A DNA stretch of 64,000 nucleotides. It comes from Nepenthes gracilis. Lineage: Eukaryota; Streptophyta; Magnoliopsida; Caryophyllales; Nepenthaceae. Shown here piece by piece: positions 12,293 to 27,200 of the stretch. Below the pieces are notes generated by a model that had not been told where the DNA came from, did no database searches, and worked only from the letters and a program-made list of their open reading frames with translations. The translations under genes were made by a program, and so were the position numbers. The stretch lies in assembly GCA_033239525.1 (NCBI GenBank), contig BSYO01000035.1:4438627-4502626 (forward strand), written 5' to 3'. Each line of letters opens with the position of its first letter. The first letter of the stretch is position 1.

Positions 12293-14390
12293 TGGCATCC
12301 AATATCATAACCCAAGATAAAAAGTTGGTAATAAATAATAATAATTAATTTAATAAATTATTTTCTTGGCCATAAAGAAACAAACCCAAATTTAAGTATG
12401 TAATATTGGGTCAGACCTGATAAAAATCAAACTACTAATAATAATCACGATAAATCGGGCCAATTTGAACAATCTGTTTAGTCCTTGAAACGTTAACTAT
12501 ATCGTACTTATACAGACCATAAGAAAAAGCTGATAATCCAATGTTATGTAATCACTACATTAAGTCTATATGAATTATACAATACCATAATCCTAATATT
12601 AAATCAATCCAAAACAAATTTTTAAAATTATACAATTATTGTCGGTAATATATGTACATCGTCCCTTAATTGTCCAAAATATGAATAACAAATCCAAACA
12701 CAATGAAATATAAGTATGGTATTCTGAATTCTCCTCATCCAAGCTTTCATAAGAACTCATAACCCTTTAATACAAAAGAAGTTAAAAATATGACAGATGT
12801 GTGGGCATATATAATAATAACAAAGTATATGTCCATCAAAATATAGTGAAGGAATGAAATACAATAAAACACATAAAAAATTAATTGAATTATTCAAAAT
12901 GTTAAATATCAAGTGCCAAAGTCAAAATGTATTAATACCCAAATATATCAATATCGAATCAACAAATATTCGAATGTAATTTCATAAGCAAAATTCATAA
13001 TATATATACAAATATCAAATAGTTTAAATATATAAAATCATCCAACAACTCGAACGTATAAATATTACATATTCTAAAGTCTGAAAGTCTAAAGTTCAAA
13101 GTATGAAAATCGGATAAAACTAACTATTAATCGATCCTGCAAATATTAAATCAGATATAACTAAAATATCAAAAATTCAAAATATAATAAAATTTGAGAA
13201 TTAATGATTAAAGGATTACCTTTCTAGACATATTATACATAATTTTGATAACTTTAATCTAAATCATTTCTATTTAGACCTATAGGCGAAGTCATTTATA
13301 TATTACACTCTATAGATGAGGTTAAATGCCAATTTCTTTTACCATCTATAAATGATTGGTATAATCTTCAATTCTATCTAAATATATTATGATATCAAAA
13401 TATTTTATTCCCCTCAATTTTTTAGAATGGTTCTTAACAAAACATCAAATCGGGGGATTATAAAAAATATCAAATTTTTTTTTCTTTCTATCAAAAAAGT
13501 ATAAAACTTCTAATTTATAATAGTACAAATACAAAAATTTTTATCATTTAAAAAAATATAAATATCAAAATAAATAATAAAATATAGTCCATTTTAAAAA
13601 CGTGCATGGATCATCACATGTATGACCCAAATGTACCATTTTATAGCTTTTATTTCACAAATGCCCTTACTTATAAGTATAATACATCAAATATTTATTT
13701 ATTTGTATAAATCAAATAAAACTCTCAAGTGTTCGGTAAAACTCCAAATAAAATATCAAAACCACCACTAAAAACTACATGTATATATAAATTTTTAAAG
13801 TAGGAGAGTTAAAAATGATATACATGTACAATAAAACAAAAATATAAACAAAACTCAAATGAATTTAAGATAGACCAAAGATCAAATTTAAAAATATTTA
13901 TCATAACTTTTAATTTTGACTGATCTAATAAAATAAAACTTTAAAATCTACTTCTCTTTCTCTCTCTTCTTTTCCTTCTCTTTCTCTCTCCTCTTATTTT
14001 CTTTCCACTAAAAATGGCTAAAAACAATATCCAGCTACTTATATGAATAAATTAGCGCACGAGTACCAGTCAGGCGCAAACTCAAACCTATAGGCACACA
14101 CAAACACCGCATCAAATGCAACTCAAGTGCAGGCAATCTTTCAAAATTATACACAAACACTATAAAGATGTATCTCAAACGCTGTACAATCTGACTGAAC
14201 CGCATACGAGCACCATAAGGCACTCCTCAAACACGCACATTCTACTTAAAATGGTGATAAACATAAACCAAGCTCCCCCTATACGCAAAGTCTAATGCCC
14301 AAATCTAATTTTTTATTAAATTTTTATTATATAATTATTTTTAAATTAATTAAAAATTAATTGATAATATTAAAATTTATAATTAGAAAC
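12293..14390 (-). repeat. probable decayed LTR of the TGTAA family (copy a)
   Basis: Its left end, TGGCATCCAATATC...CCATAACCC in the form of separated blocks, resembles the 3' end of the solo LTR at 26159. Its right part (13940-14340) repeats the layout of that LTR: CT-rich tract, 'aaaatggctaaa', then GCGC-containing motifs, then an AT-rich end. The middle is too diverged to align by eye. Right end uncertain, no target duplication found. Confidence 0.38.
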
Positions 14391-14759
14391 AAACTGACTC
14401 TTTTTCATAGAAATTATTGTTCTTTCAATTAAAAGTTAAATAGATAAATACACATTAAACATTTATTTAAATTTCTATGTATAATGTTTACTATTTATTC
14501 AGATAACTTTTAATTTAACGGTTAAGTAAATATAAAACATCCACAATACCTTATGAATCCTAAAAAGAATAACGAAAAGAAGTAGCTCACAAGATTGCAT
14601 TTATGAATATGTAAGCTGTTCGAGGGAGGAAAAGCCACCCTCCAAATTAGAGAGAGATGCCCACCTCTCTAGAGGACACTAGAAGTTCACTTGGTAAACC
14701 ATGTAAACCCCCTTACACCCCATTTTTCTTTTCAACAGAAAAAAAAAGGAAAAAAACCA

Positions 14760-15116
14760 AATTAATTAGTCACTTCACTTTAAAATGAAAAAAAAAATAA
14801 ATTGAAGAGCCTTCACCTATGCAAAATCTTGAAGTGAGAACAAAAAGAGGAGGAAAATTCAGGATTTCCCCTAAATGCTATACCAACAAGTCCATCTGCA
14901 ATTTCCCATGTTTCCACTTTAGGCCGATTTCGGTTGGGGTAATTTCATGCCTCGAGTTCTTGCCAATGATTATCATGTCTGTTTCGACTGGAACTGTGTG
15001 ATCCAAGAGAAACTGGGTCGGGATTTGGATAGAAGCACCCAGAGGCAGCTTCCACTATCCGATGCAGTAGAGCTTGCAACACAGGATATGAGTCGATGTG
15101 TTTCGTTGACAGGGGA
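14760..15116 (-). other. probable 3' UTR of the PLL1-like gene
   Basis: This is the sequence just after the stop codon in the gene's direction. It is less AT-rich than its surroundings and continues smoothly from exon 4. No certain poly(A) signal was identified, so the downstream end is a guess. Confidence 0.4.
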
Positions 15117-15241
15117 TCACGGATATTTTCCTGATGACTTCCAAATTCGCCCTTCGAGAGAAACAACCATGACGGTGACATCATCGTGGTACTTTCTACG
15201 GTCTCCCTGAGGGATGTCCAACAACTCGTGGAAGTCCATTC
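15117..15241 (-). CDS. PLL1: PLL1-like exon 4 (residues 739-779)
   Basis: 125 bp. Acceptor ATGCAG before 15241. The split Gly739 codon is completed here, followed by [20 protein letters not shown] and the end WKSSGKYP, with TGA at 15119-15117. The HDD carries the last metal-binding Asp. Confidence 0.95.
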
Positions 15242-18200
15242 CTGCATGTGAAGATTATTCATGCTTAAATACGGGCTTATTTGCAAAGGGCCAGATAAAT
15301 AACTGGTGACAACAGGATGCATCAACCAAAAATCTTGAAACAAAGACAAACAAATATGAAATCCTATAGATGTTATGGTTTTCCCAGTGTTCAAGTGTTC
15401 TAAAACTATCCAATGGTCAGAATTAAAAATAAATAAATAAATGATAAAAAATAAATAGCTATTTAAATAACTTAACATAATATCTACTATTTATTTTTCA
15501 ACTTCTAATTTTGACATTTAGGTGAATCTGGGAGCATATCCAGTGAAAAAACCATAACAGAATTTATGAAATTCATTGAACAAGTCGGGGAAAAGGTCGT
15601 ATATCCCGTTCTTGTTTCCACTCGAAGTTTGATAAACATCTTGGGGAGGGAGATGTTACAGTCATCTTATTATTCTAAAGCTGATGATTTTATTATACCA
15701 AATTAAATAGGTTAGACTATATGAATTTCCTTTTATTATTTCACTTGATTTAGTCCCATGTGTATAAACAATCTTAAATCAATTGTTATCATGTTACTCT
15801 TAGTTTTTTTTATATTTATATCGTGTCGCTAATTTGGGTCTATTATCCGCATTTTTAACTTTTAATATGGGCAAAAGGACATCTCCACGACTTAAATCCA
15901 AGACCATTAGTTTAAACGGCAACAGCTCTACCATTGTGGCAAAGCTTCCATTTACTAACATAGTTAAAAAAATGGAAATAGAACTTTACCTGCTTTCTTT
16001 GCGGCACGAGAAAGGAGCTCCTCTATCAGATGCTGGGCAGGGTCTCCATCTGGAAACTTCTCCATGAAATTTGCAACGTGAGAAACGACTTCTTCATTGC
16101 TCAAATACTGATATAATCCGTCCGATGAGAGGACCAAAAATTGATCTCTTGGACCGAGTCTGTAGTGACAAACAGCAGGTGTGCAAGACACGTAGGGCAC
16201 GTTGCCAATGAACTCATTTCGGAATATCTCCAATACTGCGTCATTCAATTTAGGCTGCAATTTCAAGTACCACATAATTATGGCTCCAGATATTTTAATA
16301 AAATTCATAATACATCAAAGAAACAGCATGCATTAGCAGAGATTTATCAGACTTTTTATTTTTTTCTCCTCCCTCGTAATTCCAAAGGTGATAAATTTAT
16401 TCTGACTACTAGCACGATTAAGATTATGACAACTTGTTAAAATGTGTTGGATCCATCTAATGATCCTAGCTGTCTAAATTGACATGATAAAATTCTTACA
16501 GTTGAGAGCATGGGAGAACTTTAACAATTCCCATATTAGTGGGTGGGTGTCTCAAATGAAAAGTTAAAGAAACACTTATCTGGAAATAATTTGCAAACTG
16601 CAAATGAACCAAAAAAAACTCACAGCTTGTAGAGAGAAATTTCTCTAGTGTACATGATATGTATGGCATGATACCAACTGCAAATAACAATTCTACAGCT
16701 TGCAGAGACATCAATTTCATACGCATTGAGAAATCTTTAAAATGATAAGTCACAGAATTATCTTTTGGGAGTGAGTCTTGGCCCAGCATTAAAATTACTA
16801 TACTATCACCTGGAGATCACATATTCAACTTCAAAAACAGCTCCGTATCTTGCAGAAGTAAAGCTGTGAACATCTAAGCTTAGCCTATTAGGAAAAATAA
16901 CTTCTTTTTATCCGTAGCCAAGTTAAGAATAAGTTATAGCCAAATTCAATCATTTTTAATCATTCATATAACCTATTTGAAGGATTTTAATCAATTTTAT
17001 AAAAATTAATATTAATATTCTTCAAGATCATTGGAAAAAATCCAAAAAATTTTGATCTATGCCTTTTTTGTATATCTACAAACTATGGATTTAAACTTCT
17101 TAAAATATCCAAAATATTTAAAACATGTGGATTAAAGCTTCTGAAAGAGCAGCAAAAACAATTGGTTGATAGATATCAGCCGTTATATCGTGATGCCACA
17201 GATATAGTGACATATCAATATCAATGCTTCATGATATTAATACATATCAACCGATATTTCAAAATTGGATCCATGAAAGCCACATATCAAAATAACCAAC
17301 GCAGTGTATGAAGCGAGGAACAGATTCGACGGCTAAAAACCCAAACTGAATTAGCATCAATTCAACTCTATAAACCCAAATCACGAGGATCAACTATACT
17401 GAGAAACAATCAATAGATCACAGTGACAATTATCTACAAATGAATCCTAGTTGATGCCCACCTTGCTCAATCCCTTAGAAAATAAGGCGTCGTCAAGTTC
17501 TTGCCCTCGCAGACAAGTTGCCTGTGTTAACAACCCATCATCGCCAACCTGGTCGATCATATGCTGTTACAATTATCCCACAGGTCAAGGTATTAGCTTG
17601 GCTGGAACAAGCCCCTCAGGAGGATTGGTCCCTACAAGGTTATCTGTCTACTTGGCTCTGGTTGTAGGCCTTTCGCTTTGGATAGCTCATATTTAGAAAT
17701 TTATTAAAATTATTAAATATTACAATCCTGTACAGTTTATTTTATAGAGAATTTATTTTATTTAATAAATCAAATATTTGACAAAAAAATGTCATTTTTG
17801 TAATTAAGAAATTAGTCATCTCTCTATCCTATAAATGACAAATTTACCAATAATAATTGTGTGAATAAAGGAGACAATTTTTTCTGGATAATGTAAGCCG
17901 GACATTGGTTTGAAATTTGAATTTAACTGAAGTTCTACTAACTTCCTCTCTTCTTCTGTTTTTTAAATGGCCATCATGAAAATTGCATGATATGATAATC
18001 CTACACAACACAAATTATGTAACTCTTGTAAAAGAAGAGAGCTATGGGTGAAAAAAAAAACGGTTACATGTTCTTCAAAATAAGAACTTTAAGTATAAAT
18101 TCAGGTATGTCTACAACATTTAATTTCCTATTATAAAATAGTATAATAATGTAATAATTCTGACAATTCGGTGAAAGGTTCAAATCTTATAGAGTTCTTA

Positions 18201-21200
18201 CATAAACTTCTAAAATTCATTGCTCTCATATGACATTATGAGATCCGGGTACACATGCAAAACATCATATCCTTTTAGCTCAAGAAGGTGGCTTGGCTCA
18301 TCATCTGCATCATCTCTCAAGCAGAAGATATTCTCCAACTTTCTTGAATTGTAAATTATAACCCTTCTTTTCCTTTTTTTTTTTTAACCAAAAAATCATA
18401 GATTTCACTAATTTTGCCAAGATAACACCAGCGAAACACAAACTCATGGATAAATATGCCAAGATCAAAAGAATAACATCAGCAACAGAAGAGTTATGAA
18501 TCCAAGAAAAAATCAGAATAGCCACTATAACAGGAAGGTTAGAACATTAGAACTCATGTATTTCTCACACCCCAAATAAATAAATAAATAAATATGGCAG
18601 AAGGAACAAGGATGTCATTATCCTTAATGGATTTATAAAGGATGAAAATATCAGTATTGATATCAATCATGGCCAACTGCTTGCAAAATATATAGATATC
18701 AGTGGGCTCCTAAAGAGCATTAAATTTGAAAAAAAAAAAAAAAAAAAGTAATAAAGAAGATACAGGGAAAAGGTATTTTGCATCCCCCACTTATAAGGCA
18801 TACTAAACAAAGGCTGCTGAAATTGGCATTTGTTCTACTGGTAATAATTATAAGTACAAAAAATGCATTTAGTGCAGTTATTTTCAGAAGAATAAGGTGC
18901 ACATTACAATGTGCTATCAAGAGATGAATGATTACATAGTGGTGTCCATTGACAAAGATGTTCATGATAGTATTAGTATAATAGGACATTTTGAAGCTAT
19001 GAAAACTATAATAGAACTATTGTGCAGATAATATCATTTCTACAATAGGTCTTCATGATTTGGGCAAATAAACGTGATGTTTTTTCCTTATTAGAATCAG
19101 TCAATCAGGCTGACTAATGTCTTGAACAGTAATCATACCAGTTTCACCGGCTGTCTGGTTTGATTTGTTCTTTAAAAAAAAAAAAATTGCTAAGATTATC
19201 AAATAATAATTAACATTTATCAGAAATATAAAATACAAAATTTCAAGGCAGTCACATACTATATAGTAAGGGTATAAGTTACAACTTTTAAATAGTAATT
19301 TGGCATATAATGACAATTTTACACAAAAAGAAAGAGAAAAAAATAAGTACACCAATTAAAATATAAAGAAAAATAAAGGGAAAAGAAAAGACATTGGAAC
19401 TTCAAACGTGAAGTTGATGTAGCTCCATATTGAAAATATTAGGAATCATATATACTCTACTAATATATATTTTCATAATTCATAAAAACATAAATACTAA
19501 TGGGATCGGGTAGCTGAAAAATTCAAAAAGTCAACCAAATATCAAACATAAATCCAAAAAATAAAAATATAAACCAACCAGAAAACCAAACAGATTGGTA
19601 ACGTAACACTATTCTTCAGCTTTTTCTTTTTTTTTTTTTCCGATCAGGGTTATTGGTTTTTTTGCATCCCAATACACTGTTGTAAATTTTGTTGCAATAG
19701 TTTAGTTTGATCAAGTATTTGAATTTCGTTTGTATAGTGTGGTATCTTCTTTACTAACGCTCAAATGAGTTATACAAGAATCCCACGAATATACCAACTA
19801 GATCCGACACAGCTTATCCTTGCTTTGCAGATGTACTCAAATTGGATTGGTGATCAATTTTTAGGTTTAATTGCAAACCTAATAGGTTACTTCCAATTAC
19901 ATAGATCAACAATTCAAACGGCACTCAAAGATAGGACTTTTTCTATTTTTATAAGAACTTTTATACCGAAATTAATGATATCTCCAATTATAACTCTTTT
20001 GGAATGTAAAATATGTATTTTCCATGGATGAAAATATCGATATTCAAATCAATATTGGTTATAATCATATCAATATCGGACAAAGTAGGCAATATGTATC
20101 AGCATTAAATATATCAGGAGGAAAAAAAATTTTAAAAATCGTAAGTTGACAGATTCGTATTGACCAATATGAAAATATATCACGATATTATCACGTTATC
20201 AGTTGATATTTACATCAATGATCTCTTCTCACCATCTCATTAGTGTACGAGACAAATATATGCATTTTGACTAGGGTTGTATTCTATGGTAGAATCAATT
20301 ACCTATGGAACCATTTTGAAGCCAAGAGCAAAAACTTGATTCCTATTGAACCTACTGTGCAACCATTAACTCCCAAGCAGCCACCCATCACAATCTAGAA
20401 ACCACAAACTAGCTAAATTCATGACTCTTTTATAGGCTGTAGGATTCCAAATGCAAGCCACTTTCTCAGAAAGGGAAGTCTTGATTATGCCAAACATTTC
20501 AAAATAATACTCCACAGAAATATTTACCATCACAGTTGTAAGAAGCAGAATAAAACTATTTCAGATAAATACTCTATCTTTTTCCAGACTCCTGCGCACC
20601 TTTTCATCATCAAAACACCCAAATCCATGAAAGATCATTAGCAGCAGTTGTTGAACAGAGAACACCTCTTCAATGTATCCGATCCTCGTTGATGGGTCCA
20701 TTCAAAATTCAAAATGGCCCAAACTCGGAAACCCATATATTGAACAAGTTGAAGGATCCAAATTATCAAGTACACAATTGCTAGGTATCTTATAGAGGGA
20801 CAGGATAGCCATTAAAATGATCCAATTAACATGTTTCAGCTATAAATCGTGTGATTGTATACCTGGTGATCAGGCTGCCTAATAACCGAATGGGACAGAG
20901 CACGGATACGAAAAGAGTAGGCCAGTAAATGTTGATTCAGATAAGCAAACCGAGAAAATAAAGACTATCAAATTAGCTGATTCTCCATACTTCAGCCAAT
21001 TTCCGGCTCCCTTCACAATGACTCCTCTGTAACTCAGACAACCACAATCTCCGCTATCTTCATGTTAGGAACAGTTCTCTAAGACCCACAATCAAGAATA
21101 TGCATGCTTACAGTCAACTTCGGCAATTTGCCAGAATAATCAGTAATTCCTCCAAAGAAAGGACGAGCAATAACTCAACTCTGAAGGAATTGTCAGCAAC

Positions 21201-24200
21201 TCCTCTAGTCCTCTTCAGGGAAACTGCCAACAGCCTCCCAAGAGAAATGGCATCAACCGTCCAGAATAACATGTCTTACACCATTATAAATACAAAGGCC
21301 CATACCAATGAAAGGGCATCTTTGGACAGATCCAATAATTGGAGAATCCAATCACTTACTAATCTTAAAGATTTCTAGCATCTCTTACTCTCCACATCAC
21401 TTAAGCCTACAAATCAAAGGGGTTGAAGCTTGTCTTTCATAACATCTCCTCCCCACAAAATATTATTGGAGCCTAATCTGCCAATCCTCTAAAGTCTTAC
21501 ACACACACTCTCTAATTCATTGGTTAGACATGACCGTTGACTTAAGTATCAGAGGATAAACCAAAAAGTCAATCCTGTCCTTCCAAACACATTTTGGTTT
21601 GCGATGCGCAATATCCAGACCTGATCCAAGAACTCTCAGGTCTGAATCTAGTTCTAATGTAACCATCACTCGCTATAGCAAGACCTGCAAGGCTGATTAT
21701 TGTTAATAACATTAAAGAGTGCACGATTCTACATCCAAAGTGTCAAAGTTTGTAGCAACTCCGAATATTAAATTTCTCCTAACACAACCATCAAACCATA
21801 TGTGCTGCCAGAAAAAAACAGGCTGCCAACACCCCAATTCAAGAAAAATGCCAATAAATCATCCCAACCATTCATAATGTGTTCCATAGAAAATCCGATG
21901 AAAAAGAAGCAGCCCCTCTAATTTCGTTTACTGACCATATTTCCTACATGGCACTGCACTGAGGGTTTCAGGTTCAATTTGTGGTCTGGAATGGCAGTAG
22001 TGAGCTAATTCAGCGATATTACTTTCTTCAAAAGCTTTTGATTGTGGTTGCAGATGAACTGAAGATGAAAGTGCAAGAAACAAAAATTTTGCTTCCAATA
22101 CATTAAAAGTCTAAGCAACACCATACAGATATTTCTAAAGGTTTTGAAATACACCAAAAGGAGAAAAATCATAAGCAAGGCCATATAGACATTTCTATAG
22201 GTTTCGATATGTATCTAAAGAAGAAAAGTTATAAATTCAGTGGCATTCCATGTGTAGTGCAATTTATTGCCATAAGATTGGTGACAAGAGTAGCTTTGGT
22301 GTGCAATGCATATCACGAGTTTGTCAACATCATGATGAAATGGATTAAATGCCCATTAATTGGAGGGTCGTATTAAATAATAAGGACAAGGTGATGATCC
22401 AGAAGTGAACATACAAGATTTAACAATTTTTTGTTTCTTTGTCTTGCATTCCATTGGTCTAGATGAACACTTCTAAATGTTCAATGTAATCTTCAACCAC
22501 ATTAAATTAGACAACTTCAAGATTGGAGTCAAATTTTCAGCTCATTTGTAACATCTCAAGTTCCCGTTTGGATTGTTTGGATTATTTTAATATTAATTGT
22601 GATTTTAGGTAATTTAAATATGATAAAAATTAATTAAATATTGTGAAATTTTGAAGGATACTCGATTCAACGACACGGTTCCTAATACATACCTGAGACA
22701 TGCTCAAGCGCCGAATCCAAAAGGCCAGCGCCCGAGCTACGCTTAAGGTGCACTCGAGCGCTGGTTGGATATAAAAGGTGCACGTGGGTTGCGCTTCGTC
22801 ATTTCGCGTGAGGAAAGAGGAGTGAGAGAGCACGGGAGGAAGAGATAGAAAGTGCCATTCGGGTTCTTCAGAGCATCCTTTCGTAAGATTGGCTTGGTAT
22901 AAGGTCGAGGCAAATATTCTCTAACCCTATCTCCTTTATCCAATTTTGCATCTAATAATATTTTATTTCAGTTTGAAGGTTTTAAGTTCGTGTATGCACT
23001 TTTAACTAGCCCGTTTGTTCTCCTTGTTCATGCATGACAGTTTTACCGGTTGTTTGAGGAATTTGTTCTGTTTCTGTTATTATTTGAGGGTTTTGTGAAT
23101 TTCTAGAAAAATGGGTAAATATCAGATACTGTATATTTTATATTAGTATATCTATATGGAAACGACCATGAAAGTTGCATTGGGCCATATATTTTCACAT
23201 GCATGTGTTCAGGGATTGTGGTTACTACTATTCATAATCTGTTATCTGACCAACTCCTGACGGGAAGATATTTGTTATCTGAAATCCCTTTCCATTGGTA
23301 GGAAATGCTCTGTTGTATTGAACCGCCCCTCTATTTGGTATTTAAATGGAATTTAATATATTCAAACGTCTTAATATATCTGACAACTTGAGAAATTACA
23401 CCCAAAGTTGCAAGTAACAAAACATAGTAAGCAACCTTACTTATGGGAGATAGAATATATAGGTGGCTTAGCATGCTGGCCTTACTTGCATTTGATTTGA
23501 CCTAAAGTTATCGAGATAAGAGTAACCATTTCCTCAAGTTAGTTTTTAAATAATCGTAACTCATATTTAGTGCATGCTTTACATTGTGCATGAATCTGTA
23601 TTCGAACTTGAATTTGGACTTTGATTTTGAAATTCGCCGATTTTTGCCCACAAATGAGTTTTTGTATGTCTCGTACATTTAATTTTGATTACATGTTTTA
23701 ATCCAGACTTAAGATTATCTATTTATGGCGCTGATCCGACTTCTGTTTTCTGCGCTTGCTATTAGAGTATCTAATCTGATTCTGTTCCAAATCATGCTTC
23801 GACTGGGCATCTACTCAACTGGACATTGGATTATCTAATTCTAACCTCCAGATCACTTCTATTTTGCATATATATAGACTTCCCCAGAGGACCGCTTTCT
23901 GATTAAATATCTGTTTTGATTTGATATACGATTTGAGTATAAGACTACTATTAGTTTTGATATTAGATTTTGATTCCGATTTGATGATTTGACCTCTAAT
24001 ATCGGCGATTTTGAATCAGTATCTGTTATTTGCACTTTTTAAAATATATTTTGAACCCTTCCTCTAATTTATTGGACACATTTGCTTACATATATAATAT
24101 TCGCTGAACTTTAAGCTCATTTTTTCCTATTTTATCCCTTCAGAATAGAAGGCTTAGATATTTTTGCAGGAGCTGGACGAGATCTGACGCGTCATCATGT

Positions 24201-27200
24201 ACTTTGGTGAATATCGCATCTGTTTAGATTAATGACATTGACCGTATTTTGTTCCTTTTGGATTGGATTTATTATGGGTTGTATCTTTGGATATTGGAGT
24301 CGACCAAGTGTAGGCTTTTAATTAGCTTATTAAGAATTTATGGATTTATTATATCATGTGGATGAGTTGTTGCCATCATTTGGTTATCTCCCTTGTGATA
24401 GTTTGGAGCAAATCATATTTATATTATTCAGATGGTTATTCAATGAAGTCCTGTAATGAGATTTAGGACGGTTTATATTATTTATTATTTGATGATGAAA
24501 ATTTTGGTTTATTTGTTATGTCATATCTGGCTTAGAATTTATTTTTCTGTTAATTGGGAATTAATTATTTATTGATTTGACCTGCTTGGTCCAGCTTCAA
24601 GACATCATTCTTGATCAGCAGACTGACCAATGATGGCAGGAAATGAGTCTCCAGCCTCGTCTGTTGTATGCAACATTCTCCTCAGAAATAAAATTCTAAG
24701 TTGAACAGTGAAAGCAAAGAAGGAAAAACTTCCTTCATATCTTATGATAGATGAATGCTGATCAAATCAGAAACAACAGTTCTTGTTGCTACAACAACAG
24801 GAAAATAAAGGAGGCAAACCCTTAAATGCCAAGGCCATAGAATTAGTAACAGATCCAAGTCTTAAAAGTTTAGTTTTTGAATCAGGTAGAAATGACAGTA
24901 TGCATTACGTCAAGTCCACTTCTACAATTGTTTCCCGGCAAAGATCCTTATACAAAATCCTCCATATCTCTTTAGTAGATAATGAATAGTGCCGCTAAAA
25001 TGCATCAACACAGTGAAACAAAATACTGTCCCGCAGAAAAAAAATATATATATAGAAGTTGACAAACTATTTTGACTACTCTTGAGTAAATGAAATCTGT
25101 GATTGGAAAGATAAAGGAATTTCCCCGCTTAAGGAAAGAAAATTACAGAAATCAACTCCTTAAAATCAATCAGGATGTGGGCAAAAAAGGGTACATAAGA
25201 CACAGCAAAACATCATAACACATGCAAACCGGAATTGTTGGGCTTCAACTAATCCAATTTAAACTCCTTTTATAGACAGGCATTAATCCAATTTAAAGTC
25301 TTTGGCAGGAATCATTAATTGTAAGACAAAAGTTTTTAGTAACAAATATTGACATTTTGTTTGACAAACCTGTTTCAAGAATCCAGCCCCAAATGCTCGA
25401 GTCACCTTCAACCGACCTTTTACTCTGTCATTGACAATACATTGGCTATCATCTGGATGTTCACTCCTGATACGTAAAACTTCCTACAATATTAACGGAT
25501 CAAAGATATTCTCAGCAACAGTAATTCAGTAAATAACAATGTTGCAGCTCATGAATGACGGTGGTGGTGGAGGAAGATCCTATAAATAACTGAAACAGTG
25601 ATTTAACATTAGAAAAGAAATAAGACAAACCATGGGGACTCTTATGCCTCACTACATATATGCAAAGAAATTTTCATGGCAAAACCATGTAGCAGCTGTG
25701 ACTGTCACTATCACCTGAATTAGATATCAAATTCCCAAAGTCTGCAATAACTTACACCCATTAAAGATGGTGCCAAATTAGCAAAAAAGCAGTCTGCATC
25801 TATCAAGAAAAAAGGAAAACCAGTGTCAAACAACAAAATCTGGTATCTGGGACACCACATTATGCACTGAAACCAGTGGCTTATTTATTGCGTGGAGAAA
25901 TAAGTTTTGTCACTATCACCTGAATTAGATATCAAATTCCCAAAGTCTGCAATAACTTACACCCATTAAAGATGGTGCCAAATTAGCAAAAATGCAGTCA
26001 GCATCTATCAAGAAAAAAGGAAAACCAGTGTCAAACAACAAAATCTGGTATCTAGGACACCACATTATGCACTGAAATCAGTGGCTTATTTATTGCGTGG
26101 AGAAATAAGTTTTTATAATGTTAAATCAACAACTAATATAGGCGAATCAAAAAAGTCATGTCACATCCATGCACCCATAACCCAAAGATAAAAATTAACT
26201 TATTCCTTGATCTGTAATTATCTTAATCCGGTTTTAAATTAAAATCCAAAATTCAATTATTTATTCAACTGACTTAAATGCATTAAATGTCATTACTGTC
26301 AAGATGAGAACTTGCATTAAATATCATTAAATAGCCCAAAAAATAATATAATAATTATCTAATTACAGGACCAAAAAACCACACCAAAAGCGACTTCAAA
26401 CATCGACAACTAAATTGATTTCAAATCATCAGGAAAAAGCAAGTTATCTAAAATCAAAGTATCAAACTAAATTTCTACAATTTGAAATCAAATTTAAATG
26501 TTTCCATCATTATCAGCCGATGGCCAAATACAATGTAATTAAAAATATCAAAATCTAACAACTGAGAGATACAATTTTGAACCAACAATTTACATGAAAA
26601 TATTAAATCATTCCAACACCCAAAAAACAAATTAAACGAACATCCTTCTCTCGATCCTAGTCTCTTGCAAGTTAATCCAAACATTCTAATCTAAAAGGTT
26701 AATAAAAACAATGACAATAATAAGCCTAATACTCAGCAAGACATATATTTTCATATGTAGATATATACCAAACAAAACATACAAAGGATAATGTCATAAT
26801 AAAAATTTAGAATGTTGATAATATTAATTTTCAAATAAACATGTGAATACCGTATAATCACCACCAAATACACCCAAAATTATGCAAAAACCGAATCATG
26901 CCAAAATCAAAGGGTGAAGGATCGGTGATGGCCTCAACTACAAACGGCGAAATAGAAGTTCGAGTTATGATTATTTTCATATGGCCAAAGGCTATGTGTC
27001 ACTATTCACAATCCGTGAATGGGCCAACTATATATTATTCTCTACAGTCGAAGTCAAACGCCACACTTCTGACCCATAAATGTTATGTTTGACTTTCGAT
27101 TTACAAATAATATATTAGAAGATGACTAAATATACTCCATCAATTCCCAACAATGGTCATTACTTAGGTTAAACTAAAAACTTTACTCGAATATAAATAT

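Noticed and set aside
14945..15478. 177-residue minus-strand open frame
   Set aside because: It overlaps exon 4 in the wrong frame. The spliced frame from exon 3 reads through the conserved HDD to a stop at 15117.
17451..17696. 81-residue frame in intron 2
   Set aside because: No recognisable family, no splice context, and it lies inside the intron of an expressed-type gene.
18310..18989. Two hydrophobic minus-strand frames (71 and 89 residues)
   Set aside because: Hydrophobicity comes from T-rich codons on the minus strand of A-rich intron sequence. There are long homopolymer runs and no conserved motif.
21100..21378. 92-residue plus-strand frame
   Set aside because: It lies inside the solo LTR 20690-21668, across its TATA region.
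22630..22943. Two minus-strand frames
   Set aside because: They overlap the upstream and TATA region of solo LTR b.
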